Assembly: GCA_902520885.1 (NCBI GenBank)
Contig: CABYPW010000012.1
Coordinates: 1-64,000, forward strand
DNA from: an uncultured SAR116 cluster alpha proteobacterium
Lineage (GTDB): Bacteria > Pseudomonadota > Alphaproteobacteria > Puniceispirillales > Puniceispirillaceae
Length of the DNA stretch: 64,000 bases
Direction of reading: 5' to 3'
Under the pieces are notes generated by a model. That model was not told where the DNA came from. It worked only from the letters and a program-made list of their open reading frames with translations, and ran no database searches. The position numbers and the translations under genes were made by a program. Below, piece by piece: positions 34,268 through 44,417 of this stretch (positions within the stretch are counted from its first letter, which is position 1; each line of letters starts with the position of its first letter).

Positions 34268-36193
34268 TTATTTAGTTTGTGATAAACTCGCCTTTTTTAT
34301 CGAAGATAGTAATTTCTCAGTTGTTAATATTTCTGGCAATATTATTGGTGTTTCTAGCTGAGGTGAAAATATAATGTCAAATGGAATCCCGAACCGTCCA
34401 TTACTCGCAAGAAATTTTGCAATTTCATCGTTAGGACTAGTCCAGTCTGCTTGTAATAAAATAAATTTTTCCTTGCTGAAGGCATCTGAAATTTCTCTAC
34501 TTTCTAATACAGAAATTTTATTAACTTTACAGGTAATGCACCAATCTGCAGTTACATCAACAAAAACTGGCCTACCTGTTGTAATTGCATCTTCCATTAC
34601 TTCAACAGACCATGTTTTATATCTACTTAATTCAGCATTTTGTACTTCAGCACGCATGCCTAGTAAATTACTTAAAACCCATAAAATCCAGACTAATGTT
34701 CCTATTAAAAGAATAGCAGATAGTTGTTTTATTCGCACCATCCAATAGCCTGGTTTGGGTAAAAATGATGAAAGTGGTGGTGCTACAGCAAAGATAAGCC
34801 ACGGTAACGAAAGCCCTAATCCCATAATTAAAAGAACACTAAATAACACAAAGTTGCTACCAGATAATGCGAAAGCTACTGCAGTTCCAACAAATGGAGC
34901 AGAACAAGGAGTGGCAAGGATGGTTGCTAGCATTCCTGAAAAAAAATCATACCGATAGCCTGCATTATTTGATGTAAGAGAAGATAATTTCACTGCAATT
35001 CTGGGAATTGGCAAATAAAACCAATCAAGTAAAGTTGCAATGAATATTAGCAAAATAACCGAAATTATTACTAAAAAAATAGGATTTTGAAACTGAATTC
35101 CCCAGCCTATCTGATAACCAATATTTCTTAAAATAATCAAACCCGAAGAGAGTAAAGTAAAACTGAATAAAATGCCAAATGCTGTTGCTAAAAAATGCTT
35201 TCTTACCTCTGAATAAGGCTTACCAGTTGTTCCAAGGAAATTAGCTACCTTCAAAGATAAAATAGGTAAAACACATGGCATGAAGTTAAGAATTATTCCA
35301 CCCAAAAAACTAATTAACAATATCGCTATAAATCCGTTCAAATGTGAAAATAGCAACGAATTTTTTTTGTCATTGGTATCGCGTATTAATAATTTTACTT
35401 CCTTAAACTGTATACCTGCAAGAACAGTTAAAGTAACTTCCTGTCCGATTAATTTTTTTGGGTCTTGAGATCCTTTTATATTAATCTGAGCTAAAAATCT
35501 GTCATTTAACTTTTTAAGTATTATTGGTTTGGAAAAGCTATATCCGGCGAAGTTAGTTTCGATAAAAATGTCTTCTAAATTTTTACCTGATATGGAAATA
35601 TCAACAAGTAATGACCTATCTTGGGGAATTAAACTAGTTGAGATTATTTCTATATTGGGGCCTGTGGTTTTTGATGGAACCTTTGCTTTAGCATATGCTA
35701 TTTCTTGAGCATATATGCTATGTGATGAAATCCCTTTAGGAAGAAATAACCTTATATCTCCAGATAATGGCAAACATATATCTGAACAAATTAGTGCGTC
35801 AAGAAAGCCCTTAAACAGGAAATCATCCAATTTATCAATATGTTTTATTGTTAACGGTAGAATTACACTGTCAGAATAACCAAAGGTTTCAATATCAAAT
35901 AATGAAAAGCGTTCTGGAACTGGCCAGTAACGTTTTATTTCATGTTTGCTTTCGTAAGCTTCTAAAATGGGTGGTAGACCCGCATCACCCGGACTACGCC
36001 AGTACACTTTCCAATTAGGTTTGAGTTGAAATTCTAACGCTGCAGGGATTTGCTCTAAATTGCCAGTGGCTTGGGTACTACTTATTAATCGTACTTTAGC
36101 ATATTCATTTTCCAACCAAGGACCGCTAGCCGCCTGCAAAGAAGCCATACTTCCAAAAAAAGTGCAAAACAGAATTATGATATATTGTTTCAT
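34268..36193 (-). CDS. DsbD/ScsB-like thiol:disulphide interchange protein
   Basis: A 641 aa transmembrane electron carrier that passes reducing power from cytosolic thioredoxin to the periplasm. Order of parts: signal peptide (1-21), an ScsB-type periplasmic N-terminal domain (to about 270, with LKPNWKVYWRSPGDAGLPP), eight membrane segments (about 285-510) with cysteines in FMPCVLPILSLK and ATPCSAPFVGTA, and a C-terminal thioredoxin domain with WCITCK. It could supply electrons for cytochrome c maturation. The gene ends 28 nt before the peroxiredoxin start. Family confidence is high, partner unknown. Confidence 0.9.
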   Translation of the reverse strand: MKQYIIILFCTFFGSMASLQAASGPWLENEYAKVRLISSTQATGNLEQIPAALEFQLKPNWKVYWRSPGDAGLPPILEAYESKHEIKRYWPVPERFSLFDIETFGYSDSVILPLTIKHIDKLDDFLFKGFLDALICSDICLPLSGDIRLFLPKGISSHSIYAQEIAYAKAKVPSKTTGPNIEIISTSLIPQDRSLLVDISISGKNLEDIFIETNFAGYSFSKPIILKKLNDRFLAQINIKGSQDPKKLIGQEVTLTVLAGIQFKEVKLLIRDTNDKKNSLLFSHLNGFIAILLISFLGGIILNFMPCVLPILSLKVANFLGTTGKPYSEVRKHFLATAFGILFSFTLLSSGLIILRNIGYQIGWGIQFQNPIFLVIISVILLIFIATLLDWFYLPIPRIAVKLSSLTSNNAGYRYDFFSGMLATILATPCSAPFVGTAVAFALSGSNFVLFSVLLIMGLGLSLPWLIFAVAPPLSSFLPKPGYWMVRIKQLSAILLIGTLVWILWVLSNLLGMRAEVQNAELSRYKTWSVEVMEDAITTGRPVFVDVTADWCITCKVNKISVLESREISDAFSKEKFILLQADWTSPNDEIAKFLASNGRFGIPFDIIFSPQLETPIILPEILTTEKLLSSIKKASLSQTK

Positions 36194-36322
36194 TACACCT
36201 TTACATAAGCCTAAAATTTTTTTTGTCAGCCTTTTTTAGGTTTATTTTAAAAATTTTTTATTTAACTAAACTATTTTAGAAAAAGGATTGCTGGATCATA
36301 CAAGTAAGTTAATATATCAGGC

Positions 36323-36904
36323 ATGAAAAGAGAAAAAAAAGCCCTTTTATTTACAGAACTTGTTGGGCATTTTCTTGTGGCAACACCACAAATGAATGAC
36401 CCTCGGTTTCACCAAGCTGTAATATTCATGTGCAAACATGACAAACAAACAGCAATGGGATTGATCTTAAATAAACCTAAACTTAATTTTACTTTTTCTA
36501 AGCTCACGGAACAATTAAGTTTCATCAAACCACGTTTTGAACAAAATAGAATAATTTATTATGGTGGACCAGTCGAAGATAGGCGTGGTTACATTCTTCA
36601 CTCTGAAGAACATTTAATGCCAGACTCTATTAGAATCACCAACGAGATTGCGTTATCCATGCAAATAGACATGCTATCAGAAATTGCCGATGGAATTGGT
36701 CCAACAAATTTTAAAATTATGCTAGGATATACTGGATGGGCTGCAGGTCAATTAGAAGAGGAGTTACGTCAAAATATGTGGATACATGTACCCGCATCTC
36801 CAGAAATGGTTTTCACCGATAACGCTAGTTCTATTTGGGAAGAAGCACTAGGTTATTGTGGATTTAATGCCAGCAATCTCTCACCTCAAACTGGTTGGGT
36901 GTAA
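36323..36904 (+). CDS. YqgE/AlgH family protein
   Basis: A 193 aa soluble protein of the UPF0301 (YqgE/AlgH) family, function not firmly established. Hallmarks seen: GHFLVATPQMNDPRFHQAVIF near the N-terminus, GLILNKP, YYGGPVEDRRGYILHS, and GYTGWAAGQLEEELRQNMW in the second half. It is divergent from the DsbD-like gene and convergent with thrC. AlgH was linked to alginate regulation in Pseudomonas, but nothing here supports that role. Confidence 0.92.
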   Translation: MKREKKALLFTELVGHFLVATPQMNDPRFHQAVIFMCKHDKQTAMGLILNKPKLNFTFSKLTEQLSFIKPRFEQNRIIYYGGPVEDRRGYILHSEEHLMPDSIRITNEIALSMQIDMLSEIADGIGPTNFKIMLGYTGWAAGQLEEELRQNMWIHVPASPEMVFTDNASSIWEEALGYCGFNASNLSPQTGWV

Positions 36905-36961
36905 AAAAAAATATCTTCTTCATACGTTTAAAAAGTATTTGCAAATGAACACGTTGATTAT

Positions 36962-38368
36962 TTAATTTCTTTTATTTATGAGGATTAATTCTTTAATGGC
37001 CTCTACTTTCCCGTCAATATCAATTTTTGTTTCCTGTCTATCCATGAGGTCAAAAAGATGTTGGGGTAATTCTGGTCTAACTCCAATTGCATTTTCCACA
37101 GCATCCGGAAACTTTGCTGGATGTGCACAAGCTAATGAAATTATAGGAATATTTTTTGACACTATTTCATCATCTCTCGCTGCTTTAGCAGCTTCAAGAC
37201 CAACTGCACTGTGAGGGTCGAAAATCATCCCAAAATGATCATATAAATGTTTTATTCGGCGCGTTGTTTGAGCATCATTCACACGATAGGCTACAAATAT
37301 TTCTTTAGCCACCTTAAGTTGTCCTAATGAGACATCAAAAAGACCTATTGACGCAAACTCCTTCATCTTTAAGGCACATAATTCAGGATCCCGTTCAAGC
37401 AATTCAAACAGTAACCTTTCAAAATTTGAAGATACTTGAATATCCATAGACGGGCTCAAACTTTGATGTACTTTTTCTCTAACCATTTTTCCATTCTCAA
37501 AGAAACGGGGTAATATATCGTTTCTGTTGGAAGCTACTATCAACCTATCAATTGGTAGTCCCATCTTTTTTGCCGCCCAACCTGCAAAAATATTCCCAAA
37601 ATTGCCGGTTGGAACACTAAAAGCTACTTTTTGGTCTGGAGCACCGAGCTTCACTGCAGACGTAAAATAATAAACAATTTGAGGAATAAGTCTTGCCCAA
37701 TTGATTGAGTTTATTGCAGATAAATTCACTTCATCTCTAAAGTAGTGATCGTTAAAACATCCTTTTACAATATCCTGACATGTATCAAAATCACCACTAA
37801 CACATATAGCATGGGCTCCCAAACCAGCAAGGGAAGTCATTTGCTTCTGCTGGATAGGAGATACCCTACCATTAGGAAATAGAATAAATATATCGATTGA
37901 ATCAAGATTTTGGAAAGCTTGTAACGCTGCAGAACCGGTGTCACCACTTGTTGCACCAAGAATTACTGAACGTTTTCCTGATTTTGTAAGAGTCTTTTGA
38001 AAGGTCCGTGCAAGAAATTGCATCGCATAGTCTTTAAATGCAATGGTAGGGCCATGAAATAACTCTAATGCATATAAACCGTCCTCAATAAATTTCAGAG
38101 GTGCAACCTCCGGATGCGTGAATTGCTCATAGGTAGCTTTAGTAAGGTCTGCAACCTCTCTATAAATAATATCGTCACCTGTGAATTTTGATATAATCAG
38201 TGCTGCTATTTGATGATATGGAAGCCCTCGCATGTTTGCGATTTCAAAAGAATTAAATGTTGGCCAACTTTTTGGCAAATATAAACCACCATCTCTCGCG
38301 AGACCATTTAGAAGCACACCTTCAAAATTAGTGTTGTTATCTTCTCCACGAGTACTTAAATATTCCAT
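36962..38368 (-). CDS. thrC: Threonine synthase
   Basis: PLP enzyme making threonine from O-phosphohomoserine; 468 aa, the longer form with an N-terminal domain (YLSTRGEDNN). The PLP lysine is in FHGPTIAFKDYAMQF (near residue 112); phosphate-binding GATSGDTGSAA follows, then FPNGRVSPIQQKQM and VPTGNFGNIFAG. It is the last gene of the cta/surf1 block (17 nt after surf1), separated from ctaE by a terminator. Pairs functionally with thrB nearby. Confidence 0.96.
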   Translation of the reverse strand: MEYLSTRGEDNNTNFEGVLLNGLARDGGLYLPKSWPTFNSFEIANMRGLPYHQIAALIISKFTGDDIIYREVADLTKATYEQFTHPEVAPLKFIEDGLYALELFHGPTIAFKDYAMQFLARTFQKTLTKSGKRSVILGATSGDTGSAALQAFQNLDSIDIFILFPNGRVSPIQQKQMTSLAGLGAHAICVSGDFDTCQDIVKGCFNDHYFRDEVNLSAINSINWARLIPQIVYYFTSAVKLGAPDQKVAFSVPTGNFGNIFAGWAAKKMGLPIDRLIVASNRNDILPRFFENGKMVREKVHQSLSPSMDIQVSSNFERLLFELLERDPELCALKMKEFASIGLFDVSLGQLKVAKEIFVAYRVNDAQTTRRIKHLYDHFGMIFDPHSAVGLEAAKAARDDEIVSKNIPIISLACAHPAKFPDAVENAIGVRPELPQHLFDLMDRQETKIDIDGKVEAIKELILINKRN

Positions 38369-38385
38369 CTAATAAGTTCCGTTCT

Positions 38386-39117
38386 CTAATCAGAAAGAGA
38401 TTTTGAAGGAAACTCCAGTCTGTTATTTTGATAATGAAAGGCAAAATAAACTACAATTAGAACGAGTGCTAGTCCAAACCAGGTTAATGCATAATTAAAA
38501 TGAGAATTTCTTAGGTTAATATTTACTTCCGCTGCTATTGGCAGTGTTATGACCTCGCCAGTTCTAAAAATATCAATATAAAAATCTTTGCTAATTTCTT
38601 CTAGCTTAAGGAATTTGCCAATTTCATCTGGCTTTAGTGTAAACCAGAAACCTTTTTCAGGCTCGTTTTCTGGTACAAAATAACCTTTTTTACCTGGAAG
38701 CCTCAGTATACCTTCAAGATAAATTTCATCTTCAATAAGAGAAAATGGACGCGTGCTTGGCAGTCTATAGGCCTCAGAGACCCATCCACGATTAATTAAA
38801 ATAGTTTTTTCTTGGGTTTGAAATGGCGTTATAACATGAAAACCGGCATTACCCTCATAGGTTCTGCCAGTCAAATAAATCTCTGACTGATGTAAATACT
38901 TACCAGTAACTCCAACTCGTTGATATTCAAAGTTATCGATTGGTTCAAAAATCTGACTAATTGCTATTGCTGGTCCTTTGCTTCGTTGCTCAAATTTAGA
39001 TATGAGCTCCGTTTTTTCAGCTAACCGTGATAATTGCCAACTACCAAGAGCAATTAGCAGAGCAACTAATGGAACCGAAAAAAGTGTAGGCCAAAAAAGT
39101 GGTCTGAATATCATCAT
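38386..39117 (-). CDS. SURF1 family cytochrome oxidase assembly protein
   Basis: A 243 aa protein with two membrane anchors (about 8-25 and 208-228) and a periplasmic SURF1 domain between them. Motifs include LGSWQLSRLAEK, YQRVGVTGKY, and ILINRGWVSEAYR. It assists haem a insertion into CtaD. The gene starts 21 nt after a strong terminator that closes the ctaE end, so its expression probably depends on read-through. Confidence 0.93.
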   Translation of the reverse strand: MMIFRPLFWPTLFSVPLVALLIALGSWQLSRLAEKTELISKFEQRSKGPAIAISQIFEPIDNFEYQRVGVTGKYLHQSEIYLTGRTYEGNAGFHVITPFQTQEKTILINRGWVSEAYRLPSTRPFSLIEDEIYLEGILRLPGKKGYFVPENEPEKGFWFTLKPDEIGKFLKLEEISKDFYIDIFRTGEVITLPIAAEVNINLRNSHFNYALTWFGLALVLIVVYFAFHYQNNRLEFPSKSLSD

Positions 39118-39130
39118 TTCCTCTTTAACA

Positions 39131-39165
39131 AAAAAACAGAAGGGTCTTTTTAGACAAGACCCTTC
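39131..39165 (-). terminator. Strong intrinsic terminator between ctaE and surf1
   Basis: A perfect 10 bp stem, GAAGGGTCTT with AAGACCCTTC (39139-39148 and 39156-39165), and a 7 nt loop. On the minus strand it is followed by TGTTTTTTTG. It lies 28 nt beyond the ctaE stop and 21 nt before surf1. It is the clearest terminator in the window. Confidence 0.85.
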
Positions 39166-39193
39166 ATATTTTTTAATTTATATATAAGAATAA

Positions 39194-39979
39194 TTATCCA
39201 CCCCACCAATAGATAGCTACAAATAAGAACAACCAAACAACATCAACAAAATGCCAATACCATGCAGCAGCTTCAAAGCCAAAGTGGGTTTCTGCGGTAA
39301 ATTGACCTCGCATACCACGTATCAAACAAACGAATAGAAATATTGTACCAACAATTACATGAAATCCGTGAAATCCCGTTGCCATAAAGAATACAGAGGG
39401 GTAGATGCCATCACTAAAACTAAAATGTGCATGCTGATATTCGAAAGCTTGTAATGCAGTAAATAGCACTCCTAACATTACAGTAATAGATAGACCCGTG
39501 ATGAAGTCCTTTCGGTCATTATGCTGCAGAGCGTGATGCGCCCAAGTAACAGTGCACCCTGAAAGTAAAAGAATGAGTGTATTCATTAATGGTAAATCGA
39601 AAGGGTCAAACGTATGAATACCCTCTGGTGGCCAAATACCTCCAACAGGAAATAAAGCGCGATCAAAAAAAGCCCAAAAGAATGCCACAAAAAACATAAT
39701 TTCAGAGACAATAAACAATAACATTCCATATCGCATGCTAATCTGAACTATAGGTGTGTGATGGCCTTGATACTCAGCTTCTCTAACTATATCTCTCCAC
39801 CATAAAAACATTGTAAGTATAACTAGTCCAAATCCAACCGCTAGCACCTCTAATCCAAATGGCTTTTCATGCATGAACATTGCTGCGCCAATAGTCACTA
39901 CGAAACCAGCTGCAGCTCCAACAGCCGGCCAAGGGCTAGGTTCTACCAAGTGGTATGGATGCTGTTTTGTCCCACTCAT
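39194..39979 (-). CDS. ctaE: Cytochrome c oxidase subunit III
   Basis: Seven-helix subunit of the aa3 oxidase, 261 aa. The start is taken at ATG 39979 ([12 protein letters not shown]), preceded by GGAGAG; a longer frame to 40072 would overlap ctaG and has no ribosome site. Conserved features include [28 protein letters not shown], and the C-terminal [13 protein letters not shown] and [16 protein letters not shown]. It follows ctaG by 52 nt and is the last gene before the operon terminator. Confidence 0.96.
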   Translation of the reverse strand: MSGTKQHPYHLVEPSPWPAVGAAAGFVVTIGAAMFMHEKPFGLEVLAVGFGLVILTMFLWWRDIVREAEYQGHHTPIVQISMRYGMLLFIVSEIMFFVAFFWAFFDRALFPVGGIWPPEGIHTFDPFDLPLMNTLILLLSGCTVTWAHHALQHNDRKDFITGLSITVMLGVLFTALQAFEYQHAHFSFSDGIYPSVFFMATGFHGFHVIVGTIFLFVCLIRGMRGQFTAETHFGFEAAAWYWHFVDVVWLFLFVAIYWWGG

Positions 39980-40031
39980 TTCACTCTCCACGATAAATAC
40001 ATAATTTCCCCAAAAAAATGCGATTGAACAA

Positions 40032-40604
40032 TTAACTTTGTAACGACCTGAAAAATGTATAAGACAACACAACTTCTTCTACATCTGTGGTATTTTTATC
40101 TGAAGCTATTTCTGGATCAAGATAAAACACAACTGGCATATCTACTGATTCTCCTGGTGCTAATGGTTGTTCAGTAAAACAAAAGCATTCCATTTTCATA
40201 AAATAAGGCCCTACCTTTTGTGGCGTAACATTAAAGGTTGAGGTCCCGATCGTCAAATCATCTGACAAATTTGTAGCCCTAAAAATGGCTTTTACATGCT
40301 CACCAGGTAACAGGTTTACAGTTTCGGTAATTGGATTGAAAGACCAGTTGAGTTCTGGATTAACATGAGCGTTGAAAATTATTTTGACGTCATGTCCCTT
40401 AATAATTCTTTCTGACTCTTGTTTTGCAATTTGAGTAGTGCCGCCATATCCAGTTACTCGACAAAATAATTCATATAGCGGGACAGATGCATAAGATAAG
40501 CCCAACATACTGATAACGATCACAGACAGAAACCATAAACTTTTTATATTTCGCCTTCGCAAATTAATTTGGTTATGATTTTTTAGGTTTTCCCCTACTA
40601 ACAT
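40032..40604 (-). CDS. ctaG: Cytochrome c oxidase copper-insertion protein CtaG
   Basis: Cox11-type assembly factor that delivers copper to the CuB site of CtaD. 190 aa with one N-terminal membrane anchor (about 24-45) and a periplasmic immunoglobulin-like domain. The copper-binding motif ECFCFTEQ is near residue 134. Its ATG overlaps the stop of the 45-codon gene before it (TAATG), implying coupled translation. Confidence 0.95.
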   Translation of the reverse strand: MLVGENLKNHNQINLRRRNIKSLWFLSVIVISMLGLSYASVPLYELFCRVTGYGGTTQIAKQESERIIKGHDVKIIFNAHVNPELNWSFNPITETVNLLPGEHVKAIFRATNLSDDLTIGTSTFNVTPQKVGPYFMKMECFCFTEQPLAPGESVDMPVVFYLDPEIASDKNTTDVEEVVLSYTFFRSLQS

Positions 40605-40741
40605 TAGTTTAATCCTATTCGCACAACTGTAATAAGATAAAAAAGTAGCACCAAACCAAAAATTAGGCCAAGAACAGCATAATTCTGGCGTTTTCTTGCT
40701 TGCTTTAATTCTGCAGATGTCTTTGGCTCATTTCTAACCAT
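40604..40741 (-). CDS. Small membrane protein of the cytochrome oxidase operon (45 aa, CoxF-like)
   Basis: A 45-codon gene between ctaB and ctaG. It has a basic N-terminus (KQARKRQNYA) and one membrane helix (AVLGLIFGLVLLFYLITVV). Short single-helix proteins of this kind occupy the same place in other alphaproteobacterial oxidase operons. It starts 7 nt after ctaB and its TAA overlaps the ctaG ATG. The placement and coupling make it a real gene; its function is unknown, presumably oxidase assembly. Confidence 0.85.
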   Translation of the reverse strand: MVRNEPKTSAELKQARKRQNYAVLGLIFGLVLLFYLITVVRIGLN

Positions 40742-40747
40742 TAATAA

Positions 40748-41653
40748 TTATCCTAAAATTGCACGATCACAAATTAATGCCAAAAATAAAGTGAACAAAT
40801 AAATAATTGAATATTTAAATAATAGAATTGCACACTTATCATTCGGTTTTCTTAGAAGCTGAAACGCAATGACCAAAAATATTATGCCAGCAATCCCCGC
40901 TGTAGCTCCATACAATAACTTTACCATACCAATTATAGATGGCAAAAAACTCACAAAAACCATTATTAAGCTATATATTAGGATTTGCCGTCTAGTTTCT
41001 TCGTTACCATATACTACTGGGAACATAGGGACCTTTGCACTTTTATAATCATCGTTTTTCACAATTGCCAAAGCCCAAAAATGTGGTGGGGTCCAAAAAA
41101 AGATTAAACAAAACAATATGATTGGTTCAATTCCAACAGTTGACGTCACCGCTGCCCAACCGATAATGGGAGGAAGCGCGCCGGCTGCACCACCGATTAC
41201 AATATTTTGCGCAGTGAAGCGCTTAAGACAGACCGTATAGATTAATCCATAAAAAATAATCGTGAACGCAAGCAACCCGCCAGCAAGAAAATTTGCAGAT
41301 AAACTCAAAATCAAAACAGATATAATGGAAATCGTAACACCAAAAGCCAACGCCTCTTCTGGCTGAATCTCACCAGATGGTATTGGTCTACTGCTAGTTC
41401 TTTTCATTATGGCATCAATATCACTATCATACCATTGGTTGATTGCACCGGAAGCACCAGCTCCTGCGGCAATTGCTAGCAATGAGATGAAAGTAAGAAT
41501 TGGGTGCAAATCTCCAGGAGCAAGGTAAATGCCCGTAAAACCAGTGAAAATAACGAGGCTCATGACCCGTGGTTTCATAAGTTTAAAAAAACTAGAGACT
41601 TTTGCGGGAACAAAACTTACAGTTTCTATATCAAGATTAGGTACTTTATCCAT
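40748..41653 (-). CDS. ctaB: Protohaem IX farnesyltransferase
   Basis: Makes haem O from haem B for the oxidase. A 301 aa UbiA-superfamily membrane protein with about nine helices. The first aspartate-rich motif is NQWYDSDIDAIMKRTSSRP (near residue 86), and the second conserved region is FFWTPPHFWALAI with KNDDYKSAKVPMFPV. It lies 13 nt after ctaD and 6 nt before the small membrane-protein gene. Confidence 0.96.
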   Translation of the reverse strand: MDKVPNLDIETVSFVPAKVSSFFKLMKPRVMSLVIFTGFTGIYLAPGDLHPILTFISLLAIAAGAGASGAINQWYDSDIDAIMKRTSSRPIPSGEIQPEEALAFGVTISIISVLILSLSANFLAGGLLAFTIIFYGLIYTVCLKRFTAQNIVIGGAAGALPPIIGWAAVTSTVGIEPIILFCLIFFWTPPHFWALAIVKNDDYKSAKVPMFPVVYGNEETRRQILIYSLIMVFVSFLPSIIGMVKLLYGATAGIAGIIFLVIAFQLLRKPNDKCAILLFKYSIIYLFTLFLALICDRAILG

Positions 41654-41666
41654 AGTAAATTAAATC

Positions 41667-43280
<1,614 letters not shown>

Positions 43281-44117
43281 TCATTTTTTTACAGAAGCAA
43301 GTTGAATGTAATCTGGTCCATCAGATAAAGCGAAGTCTTTCTTTGCTTCCAACAACCATTTTTCATACTTATTATGCGCCAATGCTTTGACGACAATTGG
43401 CATAAACGAATGGTTTACGCCACATATTTGATTGCATTGCCCATAATATGTTTTTTCTCCAGGGGGCACATCTATCCATACTTCATTAGAACGTCCAACA
43501 AAGGCATATGTTTGTACAGCCAAAGAAGGTACAAAAAATGAATGCATTACGTCATTTCCTGTTACAAGAAATTTAATTTTTGTATTATCTGGCACAACAA
43601 GTGGATTATCTACAGATAACAATCGTGGTTGGCCAGGCTGCAATTCATCATCCTTAAGCATATAGCTATCAAAGGAAATCTGCTCATCCATGTACTCATA
43701 GTTCCAGTACCATTGGTTTGCTGTAACTTTAATGACCATTTCAGCATTTTTTGTCTCATCCATGTAATATAGCAGCCGAAATGAAGGAACTGCAATTACA
43801 ACTAATATCAACACTGGGACCACAGTCCATAGGATTTCTATAACAGTGTTGTGTGTTGTTTTTGAAGGTTTTGGGTTAGATTCTCTCCTAAATCTCCACC
43901 CAACAAACACTAACAGTCCAAGCACAAAAACTGATATCAGCGTAATGATTACTAAAAGTAAGTTATGCAAATCTGTTGCCTTTTGCGCTATCGAACCAGC
44001 TGGCTCTTGAAGTCCAATTTGCCATGGCTCAGGTTGAGCGGCGCCAGCAACTGACAAACCAAAGACAACAAATGTAAAAAAGCTTAGCAAAAGGTAGCGC
44101 ATAAATCTTGCACTCAT
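43281..44117 (-). CDS. ctaC: Cytochrome c oxidase subunit II
   Basis: Electron-entry subunit carrying CuA, 278 aa. Start taken at ATG 44117 (MSARFMRYLL), preceded by GGGGGA; the longer frame to 44144 is less likely. A signal peptide (to about VAGAAQ), two membrane helices and the periplasmic cupredoxin domain are seen. CuA ligands: HSFFVPSLAVQ and GQCNQICGVNHSFMPI with C-x3-C, His and Met. It is the first gene of the oxidase operon and has a highly structured upstream region. Confidence 0.97.
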   Translation of the reverse strand: MSARFMRYLLLSFFTFVVFGLSVAGAAQPEPWQIGLQEPAGSIAQKATDLHNLLLVIITLISVFVLGLLVFVGWRFRRESNPKPSKTTHNTVIEILWTVVPVLILVVIAVPSFRLLYYMDETKNAEMVIKVTANQWYWNYEYMDEQISFDSYMLKDDELQPGQPRLLSVDNPLVVPDNTKIKFLVTGNDVMHSFFVPSLAVQTYAFVGRSNEVWIDVPPGEKTYYGQCNQICGVNHSFMPIVVKALAHNKYEKWLLEAKKDFALSDGPDYIQLASVKK

Positions 44118-44147
44118 TATTAAATCCCCCAGGATAGTCCGCAAACA

Positions 44148-44248
44148 AAACTAAGATATAAAATTAGTTTCATTTCAATACTCAAAATATTGTATTAGTT
44201 CTATATGTTTTTTTACTCTTTGGGAAGAGTACTGCGACTGCCTGTCGC
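44148..44248 (-). promoter_or_regulatory. Four tandem inverted repeats upstream of ctaC
   Basis: In the 300 nt spacer between ctaC and tldD, which holds no supportable gene, four perfect inverted repeats lie in a row: AAACTAA/TTAGTTT (44148-44170), CAATA/TATTG (44176-44192), TACTCTT/AAGAGTA (44214-44231) and GCGAC/GTCGC (44234-44248). None is followed by a T-run in the ctaC direction. If transcribed they would form a chain of hairpins in the ctaC leader, 31-131 nt before the start codon. A regulatory leader or stabilising structure is likely but unproven. Confidence 0.5.
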
Positions 44249-44417
44249 GCAACTTTCTGCATAATGATAATGAATTAGGTATTGCTCGATATTATCTGTG
44301 AAATTTGAAGACACAGGCACTTGAAGTTAGCAGAAATACAACCCATTATATCTATAATAATCTTTATTTTTAGTTTATATACACCATTTTGATAAAATAA
44401 GTTAGAAGGATATTTTA

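Noticed and set aside
36210-36250. CCTAAAA/TTTTAGG repeat before yqgE as a terminator
   Set aside because: It is between divergent genes, has a long loop and is AT-rich; no transcript needs to end there.
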